Shown: piece by piece, positions 24,093-34,274 of the stretch
Layout of the letters: every line of letters starts with the position of its first letter
Position numbering within the stretch: position 1 is the stretch's first letter
NCBI GenBank assembly: GCA_025991245.1
Contig: BQMJ01000043.1
Span: forward strand, 1 to 64,000
Reading direction: 5' to 3'
DNA length: 64,000 nt
DNA from: Galdieria partita
Lineage: Eukaryota; Rhodophyta; Bangiophyceae; Galdieriales; Galdieriaceae
Position numbers and translations under genes: made by a program
The notes under the pieces: model-generated
Databases searched by the model: none
The model's input: the letters and a program-made list of their open reading frames with translations, nothing else
Told to the model about the DNA's origin: nothing

Positions 24093-25439
24093 TGTTTACT
24101 GACAAGTTTGTAGTATTTTAGAAGATAAGAGCCATACAGAAACTCTCGTGCTAACAGGAGTGACGTTTGAATAGTTGGGTTGTTCTTGCGTTTTTCGCTT
24201 TAGCAATTTCACTTTCGACTCTCAAGTTGCTATTGATCGAGTATAAGAAAGTATTTGTGTCTCAAAAATCTTTTGCTTGGAGAGTGTCTTTAGCTATGTG
24301 TTGATGGACTATTATTCATAACTGTCTGTTAAGAACGTCTTTTCCGTCTGCAAAGAGTAGACTACATATTCACGCCCTCCTTTATTATCAACTTCACACA
24401 TTTATACGTCAAGCTCTGTGAGAATACTGCTTGTTTTTGTTGAAGGTGACCCCTATCATAAAGCCTAATATACGAAGCATTGTCTTTTTGGTTTTTGTAC
24501 AAACCGATATTTACTCAGTTTCCCGTTGTGTAACTCATTGTTGCTGATGGACTTGGAAGTTTTCGTCTTTTTCCAAAACAGAGAGGTCTTATTCAGTCAA
24601 TAGACACGACCCAATAAGCTTTCTTCCTTTACGGAAATCTCAATCGATTAGACCTTCCAGTCAGTTTGTGAGAAAGAAGACACTGTAGAGATAGGACACG
24701 AATTCTAGTGGATTTATGAAGAGTCGTTGTGAAAACACGGCAAGAAGATGCCACTACTGGGATACATTTGACGGTTACAAGTCCCAAACAGAGTCTCCAA
24801 GATGGACAGTATTCACTTAATAGTACTATACGAGAGAAATTCTCGGCGAGGGTAGTGATCTTGACAATGGACTTTGTTTTGTAGTGCTGGTGTGGAATAC
24901 GACCACAAAGTAGTATAAAGACACTGACTGAAAAGATTGTCAATATGAAGACGAGACTTTGAAGCGTCAACTATAACTCGTTTGGGAAACCTAAGAAGAA
25001 ATGTATACTCCATACTTGGTCAGTTTCGTGATCTGAATTAGGGAGAAATGTCAAGTATCTCTCACATATAGCAACACTTTGACAATTTCGTCACCACAAC
25101 CGAATAGTTGTTAACTCTTTATATCGCTCCTCTCAAGAGATATAAAGAAATATATCGAAAGGTTCAAATACCTCAAAGAAGCCATATACACAATAAACGT
25201 TTATATAATAAACTACAATCCATCATTCCAAAAAAATTCCGACTCTCAAGAGTCTTTCAAAACTCTTGTTGACATACTAATATGTAATACATTCGACTAC
25301 AGAAGCAACTATAATATATTTCAACGTGAACAAGAAGACATCCACTCCGTGATAGACAATACAGTAAAAAAATTCGAATGGCTTCCCAAAGTACAAATAG
25401 CACACTCAAATTTTCCTCAGTTGGATTATTGTTGTTGTG
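24093..25439. other. Spacer between ATPase gene and its broken sister
   Basis: About 1.35 kb without a recognisable gene. Overlapping minus-strand frames at 24629-25013 have unremarkable composition and no family resemblance. A short AAGAGATATAAAGAAATATATC stretch near 25136-25157 is AT-rich but shows no further structure that I can support. Confidence 0.5.
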
Positions 25440-26665
25440 TTTTGGTGATTTTTTGTGTTGTTGCGAGTTTTCAGAATGAACGCTATTGTTGTTTGAAAGA
25501 ATCGAATTTCCCCTTGTCAATAGAGAATCAGCTATATTTCAAGTTCTAGGGAGTTTCCTAATGTCGTATCCTTTGGAACAAGATGGTACATCGACAACTC
25601 GTCGACGTCACGCATGCTATGCACCCCAAATGTATGGCAGTGGCAAAAGCACGTTTGGCAAACAATTCCAAAAGCTCCTTTCAATCAACAAAGAGAACTT
25701 TTTGCAATATTTAAAAACTGTTGGTCGCTTACCTCGCTTTGGAAAAGGAGAAAATGTAGGAGAACGTACTCTACACGCTCTGTTAAAGGAGACTTTATAT
25801 GTTGTGTTGAATCTTCGCAATGTACCGAGAGGAACATGATTTCAAGATACACTTTTGGAGTGGATAAGCAAGGAGGCACTAGCGCAACTCCTAAACGGTA
25901 CAGATTTGCTTTCTCAAGTTTTCTTTTATTGATAGTCCAGAAGAATGGCTACATACACTCTTGCAAGTCACCAAGAAACGCTATTTATATCTGTTTGTTG
26001 ACGAAATTGGAGCTTTGTAGAGTTACAATTTCACAACGTTTGACGATTTGATGGAATCTTACAAAGTGACTGGAGAGCGTAACGTCTATTGTTCTTTTTT
26101 TGAATCTTATCAGTAATTTTGCGTCTACCTTTTGTAATTTGTGTTGTGGCAGGGAGAGCAGATGCTATCATAACTAGAATTTCTATACTTCTCGAGTAGA
26201 TTGAGCGTTTCTTCGTTTAGATCCCTTTTCAAAAGATTTTGTCAAGTACTTTATACAAAATACCACTTATGACAATGAACCTATTCTTAAAGATATTTTT
26301 CCTAATCATCCTGAAAGATAGGATCGGTTCTTCAAACAAGTGCATGATGATGTATTCGGAGTGCCTTGTTTTAAAAGAATTGGGTAAGATTAGTAAAATC
26401 CGTTCGAGATGCAGGGGAATCAGAAGATGAAGTGCAAAGGAGATTCGAGGAAATATATCCAAGTGATTCTCTTATAGTAAGTCTTTCTCGGTTGACACCA
26501 AAGGGAATGTCTGTCTTTACTTGTATGCTTCTTGCGAGTATGTTTGAATTGGGTATTCCAACATAGGAGACTTTGTCAGGTGGTTCAGAAACCGGAAGCA
26601 ATTCTAAATATGTATTGTATATTGCCCATCATTTTTTTTATTATGAGAATTGCGCAAGGCGGCAA
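25440..26665 (+). pseudogene. Broken sister copy of the P-loop ATPase gene
   Basis: Fossil relative of the gene at 21462-24092, in the same orientation. It preserves the N-terminal half in order: the E-F-P-L-V-N-R-E-S-A start region, the QMYGSGKSTFG P-loop, KGENVGERTLHALLKETLYV, the IDEIG-like Walker B and the region equivalent to DIANHFGFYY. Homology ends at about 26665, so the C-terminal half is missing. The copy is clearly broken, with roughly ten interruptions. Divergence from the intact gene suggests a duplication that is not very recent. Confidence 0.9.
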
Positions 26666-26858
26666 TTCGTTCCTTTCATGGTTTTGTTTCAAGCATTCCA
26701 TTTCATACATATGATAAATACAGAAGATTTGAACAAATGTACAAACTAAACAAACTCTAGATATCCTCGAAGCAAAGAAAAAGACAAATACCCGCTTTTG
26801 ACCCCTTTATCTCAAGATCAGAAATGCTAGAATTAACTTGATTGAAACATGGCAACAT

Positions 26859-27260
26859 TCAGCAACATTCACGTTCACATAGTAAGCGATCAGGGCAGCC
26901 AACGCCTGAACATGACTCAGTAACCACATAACAAAGGTCCACGCCATGCAGTATTACACAAGAGCCGCACCGTATAATCCAATGTGGGCTAACTCCAATA
27001 TCAGGATATGAGCTATTCTGTAACAAACGCCTGTAAACCTCTATTGCCAGCCTGTTTTCGATGGCTTCTCTAATAACAGTGACATTCGAGTCCATATTAA
27101 GTAACTCGAACAGGCTGGAATGCAGTGCAGCTTTAGACCCAGGACTGCCCAGGCTCCTTAACTGTGTTTCCTTGAACTCAGAAGCAGAGAAACAGGTTGA
27201 AGCTAATATGCCGAGAAGGACTATATAGCTATAAATAAGAAGATAACGCGAATTCACCAT
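26859..27260 (-). CDS. Small secreted cysteine-rich protein
   Basis: Complete 133-aa frame from an ATG at 27260. Residues 1 to about 26 form a good signal peptide: a basic N-terminus, then a YLLIYSYIVLLGILAS hydrophobic core and a small-residue cleavage region. The mature part has two N-glycosylation sequons (N59-V-T and N82-S-S). The last 36 residues pack eight cysteines (98, 101, 110, 117, 122, 128, 132, 133) with CxxC and terminal CC patterns, suggesting a disulfide-stapled domain. The region is visibly richer in G and C than its neighbours. No family is recognised; it could be a wall protein, a secreted ligand or an antimicrobial-type peptide. It is transcribed divergently from the PrsW-like gene. 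Confidence 0.6.
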   Translation of the reverse strand: MVNSRYLLIYSYIVLLGILASTCFSASEFKETQLRSLGSPGSKAALHSSLFELLNMDSNVTVIREAIENRLAIEVYRRLLQNSSYPDIGVSPHWIIRCGSCVILHGVDLCYVVTESCSGVGCPDRLLCERECC

Positions 27261-27510
27261 GCTGGTTTTAAGGTGAACTTAAGCGTGCATGTTATAGCAA
27301 TTGAGTTACGATCCATTTCAACAGTAATAATGTTTGCAATGTCCATTGAGGAAGTCTCATGGACAGTAGTGAAGTGACGTTTTCGACCAATCGTTGGCAC
27401 AACAGTGGAACGAAATGTTAGGTCCATGAGGAAGTCTTCTGGACAGTAACGTGGACTTTGTTTGTAGGCCAACAGATCAAAACTTATCAGGCTAAAAGAA
27501 AGTTGGGGAT

Positions 27511-28401
27511 ATGGAAGAGGATGAGTCAAATGGGGTATCCCAATCACATACTTTTCGAAGTATACTTTATTGCTTTTTAGGTTTGACGCCGGCTCTTTTC
27601 CGATACATTTACAACAAAGAAACTCTTGTGTTTCTTTGGTGGCTCTCTGTGGCATTAATAGAGGTTGTGCTTGGGTTATATCTTGCAGTGCGTTTCCTAA
27701 AAGCTTCAAACATATGGTTTCTTTTCGATTCATTTGGTTTGATTACTATGATTTCCAACGCCTCGATGATATTAAATGTTCTATTCTTAGCAGGTTTAGT
27801 AAAAATTTCAGGAGCTTGGGGGTTCCCATACTCCGATACACCTCTCAGTTGGAAAGCCGCGACTCTTTTCTTACTTTTGTACGTTGAAGGCGCTTTTACA
27901 GAAGAAACTGTGAAGTATATTGCAGTGAAGCAAGGACATGTAAACAGTCTCAAAAACTTCCTAGCACAAGCAGTAGCTGTGGGTACAGGTTTTGCAGTAG
28001 CAGAGCAGAGTCACAATCTGCTAGAAGCTTATTATTGGTCCGAACCAGCTTGGCCTTTTCACATTGTATTGGCTCAGTTTTGGTCCTCTCTGTGCGTGTT
28101 TGCCATACACTGCAGTACTTCCGTCTTCATTGGGTTTCGAATAGCATCCACTCCAACAAATCTTCCTTGTTTCCATCGGTTTGTAAAGGTAATTTGGATA
28201 CCTTTTTGTTATCATCTCTTCGTTAATCTCGTTCTCACATCGGAGAGTCTCATTTTGGAAGGGAGCTATAAGGGGGTGGCTCAAGTTTGCACTCTGCCTC
28301 TTCTTCTGCTAGTAGCTATTTATTTCATTTTCAAAACGAGATACTCTCAGCTAGTACAACAGTCTTATAGCAGATTAGCGGAAGGTTTTGTCGTACCTTG
28401 A
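27511..28401 (+). CDS. PrsW-like intramembrane metalloprotease family protein
   Basis: A 296-aa multi-pass membrane protein with about seven or eight hydrophobic segments and no introns. The conserved order of the PrsW family is visible: an acidic pair with lysine in EETVKY (131-136), the G-x-G-F-A-x-x-E motif GTGFAVAEQSH (~156-166), a histidine in FAIHCSTSVFIGF (~196) and another in YHLFVN (~234). In bacteria PrsW cleaves membrane anti-sigma factors; in eukaryotes the family is poorly characterised, so the substrate is unknown. The ATG at 27511 is the first in frame. Other membrane-embedded CPBP/CAAX-type proteases are an alternative. The gene sits at the inner edge of the accessory zone and lacks paralogs in the window. 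Confidence 0.6.
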   Translation: MEEDESNGVSQSHTFRSILYCFLGLTPALFRYIYNKETLVFLWWLSVALIEVVLGLYLAVRFLKASNIWFLFDSFGLITMISNASMILNVLFLAGLVKISGAWGFPYSDTPLSWKAATLFLLLYVEGAFTEETVKYIAVKQGHVNSLKNFLAQAVAVGTGFAVAEQSHNLLEAYYWSEPAWPFHIVLAQFWSSLCVFAIHCSTSVFIGFRIASTPTNLPCFHRFVKVIWIPFCYHLFVNLVLTSESLILEGSYKGVAQVCTLPLLLLVAIYFIFKTRYSQLVQQSYSRLAEGFVVP

Positions 28402-31400
28402 AGTGCATTGTGTGTTGTTCCTTCAGACGAAAAAGTCGAACATTTTTTTTATGCGAGAGTTTTGTAGGTTTCATGAATTCTTTGGGTGAATTCAAGAACA
28501 ATCTATATTTGAAAGCTATGAGTCTTGATACTAGAAGATAGTAGGTTTTTCACTTTGCCAGATGACAACATTGTCAGTTGGCATTTTGTTTTGTGTTGTT
28601 GCTCTCTGTGAATGCAAGTTTGATAAAAATGTGTTGTATCTTTGTTTCTGTAAAGTTAGTTTAATGGAAAATGACGTTCCTTTGACATTTTACTTGTCTT
28701 TCAACAAGCTTATTGATCATCGGATAATATCCTGATCATTTGAAGTTTCTTTCAATAAGATTGGTTGGCTTCAAACCTCTCAAGTCCACGTATGGAACAA
28801 GTATTCTCATAGCTCAAGAGATCTTTCATTTTTGCTTAAAGATCTCCGTGAAGCTCAACTGCTAAAGTAATACTTTACGAACCTTATTTTTCTTTCTGGA
28901 CAACTCGGGCAAAGAGGCCTTCATATTTATAGATAGTGCTATTTTCTACAAAGTGCGTTCGAAACCTTTGATTATGTAGGAGGTTGTATAATTCTGCAGT
29001 TGCTAGAGAAGCATTCCTTTTTGGACCAACAACTACAATTGTACTCAAAGGTCGCTGGTTTCTGTTGAAGAAACTGCGCAGCCATTCTCGAATACATTTC
29101 CAAACCGCTCCGAATCATTGTGCTCTTCTGGCTTCTTTTCAGCAGACCTTGGAAAAAAAATTCAAAGGTCTAATCATATTGTCAGAATGACAAACTTTTA
29201 GGGTCGATAACTTTTCAACAACTAGCGTTTCTGGTTTTAAAAAGACGAATTGGTGTTCTGTTTGGAAGTAAATAGAAGTTTCAAGAACACTGTGTGTAAA
29301 TAGCAAGTAGTTTCTCAATTTTGAAAGTTTCACGTGGCTGAACCTGTTCGTCTTTTCAATGGAAACAAGGAATTGCTCAAAGTTTCAATTGGGTTTTCTT
29401 CGATAACTCTAGTTTGCCTATTGCATGGCTTACAATCGTTGTCTAAATGTCGGTTCAACATGCCCGCCAGCAAATTCAGATTTCTTCTTTGTTTAAAACA
29501 ATGCAACCTTGGCTTCGAAGGTTTGATTGAGTAAATCTTCGAGAGACAATATAATGAACGCTCCGAATTACTCTCATGATATAATATACAACTGTCACAG
29601 GATTATGTAAAAATATGGCTCGGATATATGAAATCTGAACAAGCTTCGATCTCTGTTGCAGGCTGGGTTGAAAATCTACTAGTGCTTGCATAACTTCCAA
29701 TAATTACAGCAAAATGCTCTTCGACTCTTGCAAGTTATTATGATAGAAAAAACATTTCATGTATTCTTTCTTTTTTTTTACTTCAATGTTGTCACTGTCC
29801 TGTTTACAGTAGCACTGTGATTTGTGACCTTGCGTATTGTTACCCATAACAGAATGAAGCGCTAGTGTTTATCTGCGTATATGTTAGCGCATCTATAAGG
29901 ATTTTGTCGATACTCTACAATCAGCATTCTACAGTCTATCAACTATTTGTAACAAAAAAGGACACACCACTTTCGTGGTTAGAACAACTAACTGGGAAAT
30001 TGTCAACGCCATTTGATAACCTTTCTGATTGGAAAAAAAAAGTAACGGAGTATTGTTTCCAGCGATAAGTAAAAGATGATTGAAGACAGTAACGGATACA
30101 TAGAATACCGATTGATCATGAATCAGGACAAAATGATGTACTCAACTTGATAGTCATTTAGAAGTGAATCAGATTTTACCACTAAATCAATCAGTCATTA
30201 TAAGCAACGCGAGGTGATTCGTAATCATTTTATATTTTGCCTTTGAATGAATCCTTCAAATTATTATGCGAATAGTTCTTAGAAGTATGCAAGAACTTTT
30301 GCTTCTCAAGACAGAGTTGTATTTTCTACAACTCGAACTTTGTTGTTTTATAGTTTGTTGACCTGCTTTCATTTCAAAACTTTTGTATATATTGACTGGA
30401 GATGATATCGCTATGACGAGATCCGTGACAAAGTACATGTAACTAGTTTCCGAGATGAAAGAGTTTCTTGTCAGCATATTGATACTTAGTTCAAACGAAT
30501 TCACTCCATTGATGCATTGAAGGACGCCTTTAATTTATTGTCACTTTAGGAAACAAAGCAGATTCAGCCTGTCGAGAGAAGACTTTAAATGGAGAGATCA
30601 CTTTTGGTAAATAGCTAAAACTTGCCATATATATTGCGGAGTAACAGCACTCATATGCACAATGTCATTCTAGGTCACAGTTATTATTTTAACAGAAACA
30701 TCATCAGAAAATGAACGAAACAAGTACATTATAGACGATTCTTGTTGAGACAATAAATTGTAAGGAAGTATCAAGTAAACTAATTTGGAAAAAGTTGAAA
30801 GCATATTTTTCATGAGAATGAGTCAAAGAGTGTGCTTAAAATTTTGGTCAACTATATGCAAGAGAGTCGTTTCTATCTTAGTACCCATGGGCAATTTTAG
30901 TAAACAATCAACAAATGTCAATGCTACACCTAGAAAACTGCATATAGTTAATATGGAGACATAAAAATTGAGATAGTAACAACGTGCGTTTTCAAGCTTT
31001 ACAACATTCTAAACGCGACAACTCAGAGAAGGCAGTACAATTTTCTCTCTGAGAGAGTAAGTCAAACAACATTCGTAATGGGAAACAAATCTAATTAAAC
31101 TGTATTTTTCACTTGCTCATTTAAAGACAATTGTTCCATTCAAATGTACTTTGTTTAAACTTTGTGAAGCTTGTAGAGTTTCCTTTGAAGAACAACAGTT
31201 CAATTGCTCCAAATTATACAGCACATGGAGAGTCCATTGGAGATTGGATTCTGGATGGTTAACAATTTTTGCTGGTTGCGTGCCTTTTCTCATTCAGTGT
31301 TCGATATCCTTTCAAAACAAAGTTGTGTTTTGGCATAAAAGAGTGTCGTTCATGGAGCAGAAGCTTTACAGAACCTTTGTCTTGTTTTGACAAGAAGCGT

Positions 31401-31556
31401 CTGGCTTTAGTTATAGAAGAATTATTCTAGCTTCAGTCATAGATAGTCGTGACTGTGACTATGAAAGATATGTTGACTTTAGAGAGGTATTTGTACAATA
31501 CAGTTTTAAAATCGATGAAAAACTTAGCAACGTAAAGTTGACGAACTTGCCTAATC
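28402..31556. other. 3.1-kb gene-free stretch
   Basis: No gene is recognised. Short plus-strand frames at 28984-29190, 29865-30068 (ends in a plausible W-L-E-Q-L...D-W-K-K-K helix) and 31151-31390 have somewhat protein-like composition and may be relics of subtelomeric genes. None has a start, splice or family context that I can support. Confidence 0.5.
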
Positions 31557-33418
31557 TTGAGCAAGAATGTGAACTCAAATCTGTTGCCTCAGTTATTGGA
31601 GAAAAAAATACAATTAGGAGATAAAGTTGTCGAAGCTTGGAAGGTAACTTTTAAAGACAAAGCACCGTTCCCAAGAAGTTTCCCAAAGATTTCCCAGTGG
31701 AAAAGTGCTGGGAACATCTCAAGAATCTTTTTGAGACGAGAGTTTATCAAGAGGTGGAATAGACACATTGAAAGTCTTGATGCAGAAGATAGCAGTCCTC
31801 CACACCTACAGATTGCTATTTCTGCGGCAAGAGGTCCAGGAAAGAGTGTAGATCTCTATATGGCCGCTGTTTTTTCACGGTATTGCAGGATTTCCCTGCA
31901 GTATATTGGAAACGCAGAGGCTTGATTGAAGAACGTTAACAACATCTTCCAAATGGTTCCCGTTACTTGAAAATGCTGCTTTTCATGAATTTCTCCATTC
32001 TGAACGAGTTGCCAAGTTTTCAGTCACAGGACTATAAATTTTAAAGGGCGCACCTCTTAAACATGTGATATATTTTTGTTGATGAAAACAAAGATCTGAA
32101 TCTAGCTTTCGCTATTCGTCGCTTTATGATGCAGCTTGTACCACGCAATATGTTGATTGTAGATGAACATAATGCATTGTGGAGCCAGCTTGGTAATAAG
32201 ACAAACACGTGGCCGGATTTTTTCCAGTTTTACACTGAGTTTGAAGTGATGAAAACAGTAAGTCATGGTTCTCTCTTGTTTTATAATGACTTTTTCATTT
32301 ACTTGAATTGCCTTTTTGTGGAGTTCTTATTGCAGGTTCACAGCATCATCCATTTGAAGATAATTTGCCTAGTGGTTATGGAAATATCAAACACTATTTG
32401 GAGCCTTTAAGTTTCAAAGAATTTGACTTGTGGCAAGATTTACCTGATTATCCACCCATTCTTCGTCAACATTCAGATGAAGTGGTCGAACTTACTGGGT
32501 TAGTGCCTAGAATGATAGCCAGAATGGTAGCTCTGGCCAACGATCTTCCTGATGCTAGTTTTGAAGATTTGAGGGTTGAATTCACCGCAAGAGTGTATTG
32601 TGAAATGATAAGAAAGCATAATGACTATCTCGATGGACTTAGGTCTGAAAGAGAAAAGAGAGATTTTGATTCTATGCTTTATAAGCTATTCATGGATAGG
32701 AATAAACCTAATATTACGGTTGCAGAGGGGGCATATCGAGATCGAGGTTTATTAAGATATGCTTCTGAGAAGTACTTGGCTGAACTTTTTCAATTTTATC
32801 GACGTGATCCGAGCACAAGAGGACAAACTTTTGAAAAATTATTCTTTTTGTGGTTCATCAATAGAACAGAAGAAGTGACGATCCGTTCCGATAGCAAACC
32901 TTAAAGAAACTTGAGTTTATCTTGTCATAGTTGGTTTCGGTTGATTAGAGATGAATTTGATCCTCCCATGAAAAAGTTTACTCATTCCTGTTGGATATTA
33001 CTGGGAGAACGATATCCTCGATTTGACTATAGTGGATATTGTGAATTCTCAATGGCATATATACTTTTTTCAAGTATCTATATCTACATTTTACAATCAT
33101 AATCGTGACTATACAGCTATCGAAAACTCCTTTTTGCCACCTTCTTTCAAGAAAGATGCATGGAATACTTTAGAATTGGCTAATTTATCATGTAGTAGGA
33201 CAAAGAACGAGTAAAAACCAACGAAGCGTTCCAAAGTTCACCAAAGACGTAGAAAGGAGTCGAGTTTACTGGATACAGAGAGAAGTGACAGGCGATTATC
33301 GTTTACTTAGCATGCCTTGCTCGATTTTGAATCAAGAATTTACAGCCATGTTAGAAGAAGATGATACTGTAATAGTTGTAGATTTTCGTTTATTGGATTC
33401 GGAAGGTGTTGATTTGTG
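31557..33418 (+). pseudogene. Broken P-loop NTPase gene of the CRN/RHS-like type
   Basis: Fossil coding region from a second NTPase family, distinct from the one at 21462. In order it retains a P-loop (AARGPGKSVDLYMAA), an L-I-V-D-E-H-N Walker B, a sensor strand followed by SQHHPFEDNLPSGYG, the helix FKEFDLWQDLPDYPPILRQH, VELTGLVPRMIARMV, and a C-terminal region starting near RGQTFEKLFFLWF that extends to about 33418. This layout resembles the NTPase-plus-effector architecture of Crinkler and RHS proteins. The copy is broken by a handful of interruptions. Good preservation between them suggests moderate age. Confidence 0.75.
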
Positions 33419-34274
33419 ATCCTGCACAAGTATTGTTTATATTACTCCATTAACTTTTAAGAAGGCCAAGGTCAGTTCATCAGTTCCAAACTAGGTCGAT
33501 TTTCTTTGTAGAGAAGGATTCCCAGCAGGTTTTTGAGCTCTATGTGAAGAACTGAAGTGATATTGTATGAACCCGTTGATCAGAGCAGGATCCCAAATGT
33601 TAGGATAAATATACTGTTGAATATAGAGTCTTCTCGAATGACAAGTGTTTGGGTAACATCTCATATGAGTGAAGTCAGAGCTAATAAATTTTGAAAAGTT
33701 AGATGATTGTTTATTGCATCCAAAATGTTTTAGATAAATGAGCATTATGCCGCAATGGATTATCTATCCATTGATTCTGAATAAGGACATCATGAACAGT
33801 TCAACGAGTATCGGTTCAGACTAGAGGAGCTTTGGGAGGTTGTCTGTGTATGGTTTAGCCAACTGTACAAACTTTCGTTTGCCCATTACAGGCAATTTAT
33901 ACCATTTTCTGATGAGTTGTTGTCAATAGAATGTTTCCATGGCTGCTTCAGATGTTGTCAAGAATGTCGAGGAAATGAGGCAAACGCTAAGCCTAACACA
34001 TCTAGCGTTGCTCCCAGACTTTTGAAGCGATAAAGCTTTCATATCAGTTGGGAATATACATTCTCCTACAGAATATTCGTTCTTTCTATCCCTTTTACAT
34101 TGGAAACTATTCAACTGGTATTGAGTGTGAGCCAAAGGAAATACATTTTCACTTTTCATGCTTTAATGGAAAAGCTAATTATGGGATATTCTCTGCAATC
34201 AAAGGACAAAACTGCATGCGCTCAATCTACATATGTGTATGTATATATACTCTTACTACCACTACAGATATCTT
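33419..34274. other. Spacer at the accessory/core boundary
   Basis: About 860 bp without a recognisable gene. It follows the broken NTPase gene and includes the 3' region of the DUF726 gene, which ends at 34275 on the minus strand. Frames on both strands here look like chance. Confidence 0.55.

Noticed and set aside
24629-25013. Minus-strand frames of 113 and 66 aa
   Set aside because: Overlapping frames with unremarkable composition, no motif and no splice context.
27254-27733. 159-aa minus-strand frame
   Set aside because: Antisense to the start of the PrsW-like gene, with no family resemblance; a shadow frame.
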